Below are positions 1 to 10,590 of a stretch of DNA of 64,000 nucleotides, one piece after another (position 1 is the stretch's first letter; every line of letters starts with the position of its first letter). Under the pieces are notes generated by a model. The model worked only from the letters and a program-made list of their open reading frames with translations, was not told where the DNA came from and did no database searches. Position numbers and translations under genes: made by a program. The stretch comes from Tipula vernalis (taxonomy: Eukaryota > Arthropoda > Insecta > Diptera > Tipulidae), in NCBI GenBank assembly GCA_958295665.1, contig OY282560.1, positions 24,387,653 through 24,451,652 of the forward strand, written 5' to 3'.

Positions 1-1
1 T

Positions 2-1381
2 AACTCTGCAAATCAGCAGAAAGACGAAAACGCTGAACTCTGTCGAAAACTCAGTGAAGTAGAGGTACTTTTAACGCAATTAAGAAGCGAAATTGAAAAG
101 CTGAAAAAAGAAAATGAAGAATTGAAGAAGCCCAAACCAATGGAGATTTCTGAAAACCCGCTAACTTGTTATAATGAAACAAGTACTCACACTAGTTATA
201 ACAATGAGTTCCATACTGATGAAGAGGATCTCATGAGAGAAACAGATTGGGTACTGAAAAGGAAGAAAAGACCTACCAAAAAACGAAAAGCAGAATTCTC
301 GCCTGAAGTTGGAGATCATTCGCAAGCTAATGTATTAGTAACTGGTGATACTAATACCAAACCAACTCACCAGCAACAGCAACAAAAGGTTGTACCGAAA
401 GAAAAGGCTCCTCCGCCAATTAATGTAATCGGCATAACAGAATTTGCAAGTATACAATCTATAATGAAATCAGTGACAGCTAAGGAATATAGAGTAGTGT
501 CACTAAACAATAACGTGTGGAAAATCAATACACCAGATTCCGACACATATAGAGCTCTAGCAACAAAGCTCAATGCGGAAGGTAAAGAATGGTTCACATA
601 CGAAGATAAAAACGAACGCGCAATTAAGGTTATGGCCAGAGGCCTTCATCCAACGTGTACGAAGGAGGACATAATTGAGGACCTAAAGGCAAGAGATCTG
701 CAAATAGAAGATGCAGTAAACATCCTAAAACGAGAGAGAGGTGAGAACAATCAAGTCAAAAAAAGGGGGCTTCCACTCTTCATGCTTACGTTTAACAAAA
801 AGGAGAAAGTTGAAAACATCTTCAACATCAAAGCAATTCTCAACATGAGGGTTAAAATAGAACCGCTTAAGAAAAACACGAGGCTAATACCTCAATGCAA
901 AAAATGCCAAGGTTTCAATCACACGCAAAAATATTGCAGACGGGAGCCAAGATGCGTAAAATGTGCTGGAAAACACAACGCTAAAGAGTGTACAGAAAGT
1001 AGAAACACCCCTGCAAGATGTATAAACTGTAAAGGGCATCATCCTGCAAATTATAGAGGCTGTGAAGTAGCCAAAGAACTTCAAAGACTAAGAAACAAAA
1101 CGCATCAGTTTCCTCAAAACCCTAGGGTTACCAGAGAAGAGAAACCAACTAAAACCCAAGCGGAGCCAAAACCGCCAGGTATTGGTACAGAGCGGAAAAG
1201 TTACTCACAAATTGTACAGCAATCATCTAATGCTACGAATGATAATCCCCTTGAAAGGATTTGTCGAAGCATAGAAGCCATAAATATAAGGCTAGCAAAG
1301 CAAGAACGTGGTCTAGAAGCTTTATATAAGCGTCTAGATATGCATCAAACCTTGAACGAGGCAACAGCCCTCATATACTAA
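2..1381 (+). CDS. Jockey ORF1 (Gag-like nucleic-acid-binding protein), N-terminus off window
   Basis: The frame is open from base 2 through the TAA at 1379-1381, so the true start is upstream of the window; the TTG at 122 and the first ATG at 140 are not convincing starts. The first ~45 visible residues are rich in Leu, Glu and Lys in heptad spacing, a coiled coil expected to mediate multimerisation. Three zinc knuckles lie at about 893-1075: CX2CX4HX4C, CX2CX3HX4C and CX2CX3HX6C. A C-terminal segment (about 1255-1340) looks helical. ORF1 proteins of this clade bind the element RNA and form the retrotransposition particle. The same protein, heavily broken, is encoded near 26770-27850. Confidence 0.93.
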   Translation, partial: NSANQQKDENAELCRKLSEVEVLLTQLRSEIEKLKKENEELKKPKPMEISENPLTCYNETSTHTSYNNEFHTDEEDLMRETDWVLKRKKRPTKKRKAEFSPEVGDHSQANVLVTGDTNTKPTHQQQQQKVVPKEKAPPPINVIGITEFASIQSIMKSVTAKEYRVVSLNNNVWKINTPDSDTYRALATKLNAEGKEWFTYEDKNERAIKVMARGLHPTCTKEDIIEDLKARDLQIEDAVNILKRERGENNQVKKRGLPLFMLTFNKKEKVENIFNIKAILNMRVKIEPLKKNTRLIPQCKKCQGFNHTQKYCRREPRCVKCAGKHNAKECTESRNTPARCINCKGHHPANYRGCEVAKELQRLRNKTHQFPQNPRVTREEKPTKTQAEPKPPGIGTERKSYSQIVQQSSNATNDNPLERICRSIEAINIRLAKQERGLEALYKRLDMHQTLNEATALIY

Positions 1382-1382
1382 A

Positions 1383-4079
1383 ATGAGCAGATCACTAAGA
1401 ATTGTCACCTGGAACGCGAACGGACTAGCGCAACATGTTCCAGAGCTAGAAATTTTTCTAAATTTAGAAAAAATAGATATCTGCCTTATATCGGAGAGCC
1501 ATTTGACAAAAACATCATTTATTAAAATACGTGATTATGAATGTTACCATGCTGTTCACCCAGGAGGAAAACCCAGAGGAGGATCAACAGTAATAGTGAA
1601 AAAGAGTCTCAAACACTATGAAGAACCTAGTATAGAAGAGGAAAGTATGCAAGTTAAAACCATAAAAGTTGAAACTAACAATAATAATGAATACAGTATT
1701 TCCTCTATCTACTGCCCTCCACGCTATAATCTAAACAAAGAAGATTATAATAGACTCTTTAGATCACTAGGATCCAATTTTATTATTGGTGGTGACTTTA
1801 ATGCAAAAAACACCTATTGGGGATCAAGACTTACAACCCATAAAGGAAAAGAGCTATTCGAAGCCGGACGAATAAATAACTGCGAGTTCCACTCTGGAGG
1901 TAAACCGACATACTGGCCTGCTGATATAAATAAAATACCAGATCTCATTGATTTTTATGTAACGAAAGGGATCTTCGAGGATTACATGCACATCGAAAAC
2001 AGCGAAGGGATATATTCCGATCATACACCTGTTATCATGACACTCAGCACAATGATAATTAATAAGGATAACCTGCCTAAATTAACAAATAATAGAACTA
2101 ACTGGGACCTATTCCAAGAACTAATTGAAATGCAAACAAATCTACGAGTGCCGATTAAGACACCGGTACAGTTGGAAGACGAACTAGAGGTATTTAACAG
2201 TACTATTCAACAAGCAGCATGGGAAAGTTCTCCTGCTAGTCACACCGAATCCCGTAGGAATCAAAATTATCCTATTGAGGTCAGGGAGTTAGTTAGAGAG
2301 AAACGGAAGGCAAGAAAAACCTGGCAAAGGACACGCGCCCCGGAAAACAAAAAAATCCTCAATTTTCTATGTAATAAACTAAAACAACTTATAAAAGAGA
2401 TTAAGAATGAAACTATCAACAAGTACTTAAATGGTCTCACCGAACATAAAGATACTGATTACTCTCTTTGGAAAGCAACAAAGGGATTAAAAAGAACTAA
2501 AATGCATGTGCCACCTATTAAAAATGGGGAAGGAACCTGGGCCAAAAGTGACAAGCAAAAAGCTATTTTATTTGCAGCTCACTTGGAAGACACCTTTCAA
2601 CCGCTACCTAGGCAAACAGCAGATGAAAACATAATAACAATTAGCAAAATTGATGAATATAATATTCGATGTGTAACATTACAGGAATTAAAAAATGAGA
2701 TCAAGTGTAATTTGAACGCAAAAAAAGCTCCAGGATATGATTTAATTACTGGACAAGTCGTAAAAGCCATTCCCGAGAAGGGACTACGAAAATTGGTTCA
2801 AATTATCAATGCTGTCTTCAGACTAAAATATGTCCCACGGCAATGGAAGGTTGCTGAAGTAATTATGATCCCCAAACCAGGCAAACCAGCGAACGATAAA
2901 AAGTCGTACAGACCGATTTCACTACTTCCTGTAATTTCAAAATTATTTGAAAAATTACTGCTCAAGAGACTCAAGCCAATAATAGAAGAGAGAAATTTGA
3001 TTCCACCACACCAATTTGGATTTAGAGAAAGTCACTCTACGATAGAACAAGTTCACAGAATAACGGATATAATCGAAGACTCACTTGAGAATAAGAAGAT
3101 ATGCTCCAGCATCTTCTTAGATGTAGCACAAGCTTTCGACAAAGTTTGGCACCAAGGACTTGAATTTAAATTGCATCGAGATCTACCTAAGCAATTCTAT
3201 CAAATTCTTAAATCTTATATCGCAGACCGACATTTCCGTGTAAAATATAACCAAGAGTACTCTGAACTAAAGAGAATATCAGCAGGCATACCACAGGGTA
3301 GCGTACTGGGTCCTATATTGTACATCCTGTACACCAGAGATATGCCAAATACAGAAGGTGCCACCATAGCAACATTTGCAGACGATACAGCTATTCTGGC
3401 GACTGGAAAGTGTATATCAGAAGCAACGACCAAACTTCAAAAAGCAACCGACACAGTGAGTAGTTGGACAAAGAAATGGCGCATTAGCCTAAACGAAGCA
3501 AAGTCGGTTCACGTAAACTTCACGAACCAGAAAGCTAACTGGATTCCAGTGAAACTTAATTCAAGGCCGGTTCCAAATGCAAATACAGCCAAATACCTTG
3601 GCATGACTCTCGATTGCAAGCTTAGATGGAAAGAGCATGTTAAAAAGAAAAAAGAAGAATTGAACATTAAATATAGGAAAATGTATTGGCTAATAGGTAG
3701 AAACTCTGAGCTTACAATACATAACAAATTGCTATTATATCAGCAAATACTTAAACCAATATGGACCTACGGTATTCAACTTTGGGGTTGTACCAAGAAG
3801 ACAAATGTACAAATGATTCAATGTTTTCAAAACAAAGTGCTGCGTGGCATTGTAAACGCACCATGGTACATTAGAAATGATAACCTCCATAGGGACTTAA
3901 ACATGGAATATGTAAGTGAAGAAATACAAAATCATGCGAAGAAACACATTCAGCGGATATCTCGGCACCAAAATGCAGACATACGAAGTTTGTTGGATAC
4001 CACCAATGCAGTAAGAAGACTTCAAAGGCAGAAACCTTTGGAATTGGCAGTTGTATTTAATTCGGATAGAGAAAAATAA
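1383..4079 (+). CDS. Jockey ORF2: apurinic-type endonuclease and reverse transcriptase
   Basis: This 898-residue ORF starts at an ATG one base after the ORF1 stop. Its N-terminus carries APE-type endonuclease motifs: WNANGL near residue 10, the catalytic Glu in ISESHL (about 37-42), GGDFNAKNTYWG (about 137-148) and SDHTPV (about 212-217). The reverse transcriptase follows with motif A (FLDVAQAFDKVWH), motif B (GIPQGSVLGP) and the FADD active site (codon for F near 3378). The length is close to known Jockey ORF2 proteins (about 900 residues). It nicks target DNA and copies the RNA at the nick. No stop or frameshift is visible, so the protein could be active. Translation probably depends on re-initiation after ORF1. 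Confidence 0.95.
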   Translation: MSRSLRIVTWNANGLAQHVPELEIFLNLEKIDICLISESHLTKTSFIKIRDYECYHAVHPGGKPRGGSTVIVKKSLKHYEEPSIEEESMQVKTIKVETNNNNEYSISSIYCPPRYNLNKEDYNRLFRSLGSNFIIGGDFNAKNTYWGSRLTTHKGKELFEAGRINNCEFHSGGKPTYWPADINKIPDLIDFYVTKGIFEDYMHIENSEGIYSDHTPVIMTLSTMIINKDNLPKLTNNRTNWDLFQELIEMQTNLRVPIKTPVQLEDELEVFNSTIQQAAWESSPASHTESRRNQNYPIEVRELVREKRKARKTWQRTRAPENKKILNFLCNKLKQLIKEIKNETINKYLNGLTEHKDTDYSLWKATKGLKRTKMHVPPIKNGEGTWAKSDKQKAILFAAHLEDTFQPLPRQTADENIITISKIDEYNIRCVTLQELKNEIKCNLNAKKAPGYDLITGQVVKAIPEKGLRKLVQIINAVFRLKYVPRQWKVAEVIMIPKPGKPANDKKSYRPISLLPVISKLFEKLLLKRLKPIIEERNLIPPHQFGFRESHSTIEQVHRITDIIEDSLENKKICSSIFLDVAQAFDKVWHQGLEFKLHRDLPKQFYQILKSYIADRHFRVKYNQEYSELKRISAGIPQGSVLGPILYILYTRDMPNTEGATIATFADDTAILATGKCISEATTKLQKATDTVSSWTKKWRISLNEAKSVHVNFTNQKANWIPVKLNSRPVPNANTAKYLGMTLDCKLRWKEHVKKKKEELNIKYRKMYWLIGRNSELTIHNKLLLYQQILKPIWTYGIQLWGCTKKTNVQMIQCFQNKVLRGIVNAPWYIRNDNLHRDLNMEYVSEEIQNHAKKHIQRISRHQNADIRSLLDTTNAVRRLQRQKPLELAVVFNSDREK

Positions 4080-4220
4080 TTACTATGTAAATTCAAACGG
4101 GAGTAACCATTGGGCTACTGCCCGTCAAATGTGAATCTTCATTTAAGAAAGATAAATTACTAAATGATTTGTAAATCAGTTGTAATATTAAATAAAGCAA
4201 AAAAAAAAAAAAAAAAAAAA
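4080..4220 (+). terminator. Jockey 3' UTR, AATAAA signal and poly(A) tail
   Basis: The 3' UTR is short. AATAAA at 4191-4196 lies directly before an uninterrupted A tract at 4199-4220, the trace of target-primed reverse transcription from a polyadenylated RNA. Confidence 0.85.
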
Positions 4221-4240
4221 TGTCAAAAATTTTTATTAAA

Positions 4241-6153
4241 TTATTTTTTTATTTTATTGAAGCAATTTATTTCTCTCAGAGTAAATTTTGAAAATTTAAC
4301 ATCTGATATTTTTTCGAAAACATCATTTTGTGTCACAAGCTTAGCAGCAAATTGAAATGAAAATTTCATGGCAACAGAATAGCATATATTTACTCGCGAC
4401 GTTATAGCTCTTGCGTAGGCTTTTAATTGGTGATGTTTGCTTTCATATCTAAACGACCACAAATATTTTAATGGGCCTGAATTACGTATCACTGTAGCAT
4501 AATGAGTCATGAAGTGGTGCTTCGGTTTTAAAGTTTGCTTGAACAGATTAACAAAAAGGCTATTATGAAGATAAACTAAATCATTTAAATGAGTGATTAA
4601 CTCTTCATTCATTATTGGGCTAAGTAAAACATCAACTAATTTTGAAAGTGTAATTACATATTTCCAAATTTCGTCGTTTTCTGGAATTAAATCTCCTATG
4701 ATTAAAGGAAAAAATGAAACAAAACACCAACACTCCCGAGCTGACATATGAAGTGTATTTTTTTTATATGGTCTATTTTAAAAGACGGAGAAATATTTCC
4801 ATAGTAATCAAAATTTTATTTTCTATGGTTAAGTAAATCAAAGGTGAAGAAGCCAGTATTGGTTATATAAAAAAGAATAACTTGGCAAATACCATATTTG
4901 CAGACCCCTAAAAATACGTCATGCATAATGTCCACTGAAAAATTGTTCGTCACGTGGAAATTGTTTAAATTATTTAAGAGACAATTCTCATTTATGCCAG
5001 TCATTGAAACGTCCTACGTAACGAGATCTTCATCATAATTAATTTTGTTGCGCATAAGCTGTGTATCCTCCTTTAATGCGGCACACATACTGCATTTTGA
5101 CATTTTACAAAAGCGACAGTAGAAATTGGCGCTGAATGATTTGGAAAATCCCAATAATGAATTCAGACCTAAATTATCGCCAATAACCAGACCTAACACG
5201 AAGTGAACCACCACATCACCAATATCTGTTTTTAATTTAATTCCTTGATTTTCCATTCTTTGAAAAACCTCAACTAAAGGAAACAAGCTTGCATTATTTC
5301 CAAATGATTTTAAATATTTTGATTTAATAAGCATAGCTAGAAATATATTTTCCAAATTTGAATTACAATATGTAGGAAGTACTGGGCAAATATAATAAAA
5401 AGCCGAAATCGAATGTTCTCCTGAATGAGATCCCAAGGGATCGTCTACTTGAAAGTCATCGTTATACAAGAAAAATGGGATTACGATATCGCTACTGAAT
5501 TTTTTTCAATTATATTTTTCCATCTGCTACCATTAACAAAACTATACATATCATTTTCTAGGCTCAAATTTTCAATATTGGCTTTAACATTATTTATTAC
5601 ACCAGGCAATTCAAAATACGATTTTATTTGAAATTCTATTGGCATTAATACACCCTTTGAGTTAGTAGCGTCTAATGCGGGCACTCCATTTTGATAGATC
5701 ATACCAATCTCATTATTAATTATAAAAGATTTAGGATGAGCAAACAATTGTCTTTCTTCTAAATATCTTATAAGATTATGCTCAGAATTTATAAGTTTAA
5801 AAAAGCTTAAGGGCCTATTTATAATACATTCCATATCATTGCCAATAGTTATACCGATATTCGTTAGTTAGTTCCTTATCCCATTAAACAAATTTGTTAA
5901 AAGTTTTTCGAAATTGTTGTAATGAATGTAATTCGTGCATTGGCGTTGCAATAACATTTTCAATTTTAGGCGAATGTTGTGTCAACATGTGTCTTTTAAA
6001 AGAATAAATACATTGGTAAGTTTGAAAACATTTGCTAAAACCACATTTATAAAAATTACTATATGAACTGTTTCGCATGTATTTCAACTCAATATGGCTG
6101 CAAAGTGCAGACACATTATCGAATAGTTCACCGCATTTATAACACGGATACAT
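4241..6153 (-). pseudogene. C2H2 zinc-finger / Tnp2-like (CACTA-type) transposase pseudogene
   Basis: Read from 6153 downward, the pieces give two C2H2-like fingers (CYKCGELFDNVSALCSHI and a CX4CX12HX4H segment), then a middle domain with the DPLGSHSG motif, a CRFCKMSKCSMC cysteine cluster, a VDIMHDVFLGVCKYG block, the segment LIIGDLIPENDEIW, and near the end PKHHFMTHY and FRYESKHHQLK. The D-x-M-H block resembles the conserved DVMH box of Tnp2 (CACTA) transposases. Lesions: a frameshift near 5485, in-frame TAG at 5014-5016, in-frame TAA at 4816-4818 and a frameshift near 4745; the join between 5884 and 5834 is also out of frame and may be an intron or deletion. The C-terminus appears lost where the Jockey element begins. 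Family assignment is from memory of motifs, not a search. Confidence 0.6.
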
Positions 6154-6314
6154 ATTTTTATAATCATGAAATTAGGTATAAAGCTAATTAAAAATTAGAA
6201 ATGTATACAATATTAATAAAAATATAATATAATTAAAATATAACAAAAGTAACTTTTAAAAAAATGGTTACCTACAGCAAAAAAAATTATGTATTTTCTA
6301 CCTCCAAATTAAAT

Positions 6315-8885
6315 TCAATTTAAAGACAACTGAGCAATTAAGTTTGTGACTGCAGACACTGGCTTGTCATAACGAGTATTGATTCCATAAAAATAGGTTT
6401 GGATAAAGTACCACACGTTTTGCGATTGATGCGGCTAGGCCAAATTAAAGACTTGAAATAATTTAAAACATAAATCAATAGCCCCCAGCATAGTGTGTTG
6501 AATGTATGTTGTATCATCCAATCTTACAAAAAATTTAATTGGCAATTCCTGTATCATGACTACAATTATGATAGGTTGAAATGTTAATTTTTTAGCTAAA
6601 TGTTCTTCCCTTAGGTTAGATATCTCCTCGTTTATGCTCGCTTCATTTTCCACAAACAGGAACATGCCATTTATAGAATCTTGGATCGATGGCTTCCAAT
6701 GAATAACTTTATCAGCAACTTTCAGCTTATGTCTAGTTAATGGCGGTAGCAAGTAGTGCAATATTTTAAATAATTGTAAATATTGTAGATCTGAAAATAA
6801 TAATTTATTTTTATTTAGTTATAATTGGAAGTTGCGAACTATGTAAAAGACAAAATGATAGTTACCTTTACTATTACTTTCAATGAAAGACTGAAGCCTT
6901 TTTATTTTAATTGTTTTGTCCAGCTGCAAAATTTTGAATGACTTCAAATCGAAATTCATGAATAGTTTTGAGACGCAGTCTTTATAAATTGCTTCGAAAT
7001 CAATTTCAATCTGTATAAAAAAAAAGAATAAAATGAATTATTTCCCATAGTCGTTATAAAATTGGTTTTAATGTACCAATCTATGGCCATCACGATCTTT
7101 GTACCGCGGCCATTCCTTTAATATCGTGGAAATATTGGTTTCTTTAGAATTGTGTATTTGTGCACGTCGTTGATTAATTGTTGCTTTCCAATGTTCTTCA
7201 ACAGCTACCCAGGGCTCATGTTTATAAGCCAGCCAGAACTTATCGTCGTTGCTGTAATGTATTTCTATAAACATACGAGTATAAAATGTGTTATTTATGA
7301 AAATGTAATTCAATGCCAAAAAATAGTGGATATATAGGTAGTATGTTTCTAATTAATAAAACTATTAACAAGGAAAAAAGATCTACTATTCCCAAATTGT
7401 GAGTGCGTAGGGTGAATCAGAAAAATCTAAGGTGTATTGATCTTAATATGTTTTTTCTTTAATTAATTGAAAGATTTTGGTTTGTTGCACAAAATAAAAT
7501 TATATTTAATAAATAAATATGGTAATTCATTTAAAATAAATACTACAAAATAATTCATGAACTTCCTGCCAATAGTTATAACCTAATCTTAATTTCTTCT
7601 TTCGAGGTATTTCAATTTATTATTTTTTACCTTTAGTCTCGCAAGGTAAAAGGGTTTTGTACTTCTTATTGTAGGGCATTGCAAGCTCTTGACTTCGGAA
7701 TTTTCGTACAGTATTTATGTACTTATTGTACAAAGAACCTCTCGGTTGTGACGATTCTGTCCGCTCAATGAAATATGAAACCTACAAATATGATAAATTA
7801 TAGATAATTAAGCAATTGCGGGAAGAATTTTGGAAAAGGAAGAAATAAAAATAGTAATTCTTACCTTGTTCTCTTCAGTAAAAATTTCAATAATTTTATT
7901 TGTAATTATATTGAAGTCATCCGCAATCAGTCGAATTTTGTTTTGTATGAAATAGTTAACTATTGCTGTTATAACATCCCGGCGATGCGTATCATTTATG
8001 CGCGTTTCCTTCTGTTGATGAGATATTGCGGCAGCAGCAAGATAATCTTTCTCCAATATTTCTCGAATATTCTGAAAATAGTAAAAATTGTTAGATAAAT
8101 TTCCCTATAAACTTAAAGCATCCTAAAACTAACTAAATTTGATAATTTTTTCGTTTCAAACGTGATTAATTTTTCTTCAGGCGGTATTGGTGGTGATGGC
8201 GATAGCGATGATGATGGTAAAACTGGTGTACCATTATACCGTGACCCAGAGATATTCGTGGCATTTGACAGCATCTCTGAATCTGGAATTGCAGGATAAC
8301 CCTATGAAATTGAAATAGTTTAGCATTAACTTACTCTAAGGACTAATCTATATGTATGTTATAAAATTTACATTGGCAATTCTCCATCGAACCAAATGGT
8401 TTTTAAATTTAATTCTTATTCCAAAAATTGGTAAGAGATTATCCACGTCACTTTCCTTTATGTTAACCAGACATTCAACATCCATTTGATGTTCTGAAAT
8501 GCAAATACGAAAATTTTAAATATTTTAGCCTATATTATTATAGAATATACATATGTAAATACCTTTAAAAAGTTGACCTAATGCCTCATACATATTCCAG
8601 GATTTTAAAATATTTTCAATTAATTCAACCTCAACTTCTGCTGCTTCTATCTCAGTTGTTTCAGATTGTAAGGGGGTTTGAAATTCCTGACCTATATCAT
8701 TCAAATAATTGTCACTGATGTCCAAAGAAATAGAGGTGAGTACAGCTGTTGAAATTGCATTCCCTGTGAATGCTTCTAAAAAAATTGACATGGAACATAG
8801 AGAAATAGTTAGAAATACAACATTTAGTTTTAGAGTAAAAATACTTACCAGCTTCCTTTTCGAGATTTTCTAAATTAGCAATTTT
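6315..8885 (-). pseudogene. SAM-domain (SAMD3-like) multi-exon gene with one in-frame stop
   Basis: Nine exons can be placed with GT-AG boundaries and matching phases: 8885-8849, 8775-8563, 8493-8372, 8301-8134, 8071-7865, 7781-7631, 7264-7077, 7010-6866 and 6790-6315. Together they are 1707 nt, exactly 569 codons including the TGA at 6317-6315. The second and third exons encode a SAM domain (ILKSWNMYEALGQLFK continuing into MDVECLVNIKESDVDNLLPI). Later exons give RGSLYNKYINTVRKFRS, ILKEWPRYKDRDGHRL, IDFEAIYKDC and LTFQPIIIVV, which I recall as conserved in SAMD3-like proteins. The first exon or exons upstream of 8885 are not identified. The only lesion seen is TAG at 6437-6435; homology-like sequence (SQNVWYFIQTYFYGI) continues after it, so the stop is premature. 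It may be a recent pseudogene or a stop-containing allele. Confidence 0.7.
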
Positions 8886-9658
8886 CTAAAAGCAAATACA
8901 ATTTTCAAAAGTTACCGAACAGTAAATTTTTTAACATTAAGGAACAATGCTAAGGTTTATCCTTGAGGTAAAATTGATCACATTTGTGCCTAATGTAAAT
9001 AAAAATTTAACTGATCCTATTTATTATAAATTTGGTTTAAATATTTTATTAATTGTGTGTTTAATTTAATAGGCTAATTACTTTTACTGATACTGACGAT
9101 ATTAAAGTATGTACACAAATTGGCCAAATCTCTTATCCAAGCACCATCCACATATCTCGCAATTTTCAGCTTTTTTTTTAGTTACAACAACAAAATAAAA
9201 CACCGACAGATGGTATACCTCGGTTAAAATTGTATGCTTACCGTTTAATTATTTTTATTACCGAAAAACGATGTGCACAAAAAATTTACTGCATCTATAT
9301 GGCCTTTAATAATTATGTGTTCCAGCTTTATTACCAAATCACAATACAGACAAATTTATATCAATTCTTTTAAAACATATATTGTATACTTATGTTTTAC
9401 AACTATTATTTACACGAAACTTCCGCGAAAAAATGGAGTTTTTGTAGCAAACTTAAATAATCCTTGCCAACCAACGATTACTATTTAATAGAATGTTTTA
9501 ATATTAACTTGCATACCACTTTTTTAATTCAATTAAAAATTAATTGATGCCAATAAAATGCACATAAAATGTTAACGGGTACTAAGATGTTTGTTTATAT
9601 ACCGTTATTTTAAATAAAGCATTTTTTAAGATTGTTTAAATGGATATTTATAATTATA
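8886..9658. other. AT-rich non-coding stretch upstream of the SAM-domain gene
   Basis: This should hold the promoter and first exon of the minus-strand SAM-domain gene. A short minus-strand open stretch near 9170-9080 exists, but no donor in it matches the phase of the exon at 8885, so I do not call it. Otherwise nothing is recognisable. Confidence 0.4.
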
Positions 9659-10590
9659 CACTATAGGAACCAGAGCACCCTGTATTTTATAGAGCCATAA
9701 TCAAAAAATCTGAGCTTTTATAAGGGAATTAGAAACGAGGAAAAAACGAAACTTTTCATAGTAAAACACCCAAAACATATGGGAAATCACTATTTTTCCT
9801 AAGTCAAATTTTTAAATGAAAACGTTAAAAATTCTTAATTACGATTTCTGAAATACTTTCATAAATGTTTGAATTTCCACATATATGAATATCGTTTAAG
9901 TAAATCGTTTTCATTTTCTTGTAATAATTGATTTATTTAAACCAAAATATAAGAAAAATTTCATAACAACAGCATTCTGGTCAAATTAAAATAAAAGCTT
10001 ACTACGATTCGTTGGTCATTAAGTCAATATACATTACATAGATGGCAGTGATGGCCGTGGAAAAATCGTACCAAAAATTACCACCTGGGGAAATTTCAAG
10101 TTCAAAAATTGTAGGAAAAGCAAAACAAATTCACAAAATATAGGAACGTTTGTTAATTTTGGGATTAAATAACTTTTTTTCGTATTTTTCTGTAACCATT
10201 TAGACATCTTACGTACACTAGTAAAACTAAAGATAAATTTAGCAAGTATTATTTTAATTTGTCAGAGCCAACTTTGATGTATTTTTCAAAATGAAAGTTC
10301 GAAAAAATATATTTTAGAAATAATTTAATTTTAATATTTCTGCAATTAATATTTACTTAATACCAATATGGCCTTCTTGTATATTGTTCTTAAAGATATG
10401 TAGAAAACTTTTATATAAACATTTTATAATATTTTTGCTTTTTCCATTGAAAAACTTGAAGCTAAAAAACACCATTTTTACTATGGATTCCTATGGAAAT
10501 CAGTGAAAAGTTATACCACTAAAAAAGCTTCTAAAAAATACGTCATTAGGATTATGGCTCTATACTCTAGAAGGCTCTGTAGGTACTCGT
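9659..10590. mobile_element. Non-autonomous DNA element with long imperfect terminal inverted repeats
   Basis: The left arm (9671-9702) and the reverse complement of the right arm (10550-10579) share CAGAGC and then, after 11 versus 9 differing bases, the 15-base run TATAGAGCCATAATC. Weaker similarity continues inward for about 80 bp (GAGCTTTT and ACTTTTCA blocks). The interior is AT-rich with no coding capacity. The left end begins CACTATAGG, but the right end does not match that well, so the exact ends and target duplication are uncertain. Confidence 0.5.

Larger units (their letters stand above)
1..4220 (+). mobile_element. Jockey-clade non-LTR retrotransposon (5' end outside window)
   Basis: The sequence shows a zinc-knuckle ORF1, an endonuclease/reverse transcriptase ORF2 separated from it by one base, a short 3' UTR with AATAAA at 4191-4196 and an A tract at 4199-4220. 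This two-ORF, poly(A)-ended layout is that of Jockey-clade LINEs. Both ORFs are open and all recognisable catalytic motifs are present, so the copy looks young. The 5' UTR and the start of ORF1 lie upstream of base 1, so the target-site duplication cannot be checked. Its 3' end abuts the degraded transposase gene at 4241, which suggests it inserted into that older element. A diverged, deleted relative sits at 26750-27985. Confidence 0.95.
4221..8890 (-). mobile_element. Putative two-gene CACTA-like DNA transposon (degraded, one end replaced by Jockey)
   Basis: Two minus-strand genes lie head to tail 160 bp apart: a SAM-domain protein (8885-6315) and a C2H2/Tnp2-like transposase (6153-4241). 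Both resemble protein families I recall as amplified and repeat-associated in insect, cnidarian and fish genomes. Being co-oriented, close and similarly decayed suggests one element carrying an accessory gene and a transposase, as plant CACTA elements carry two genes. I found no terminal inverted repeats: one end is cut by the Jockey insertion at 4220, and no clear TAGTG-type end was seen above 8890. Treating the pair as one transposon is inference; they could be two neighbouring domesticated or host genes. Confidence 0.45.

Noticed and set aside
9080..9175. Possible first exon of the SAM-domain gene
   Set aside because: Open for about 30 codons, but no donor matches the phase of the next exon and no start is clear.
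9659..9663. CACTA sequence as the terminus of the SAM/Tnp2-like element
   Set aside because: Its orientation points away from the genes at 4241-8885; it can only be the left end of the 9659-10590 element.
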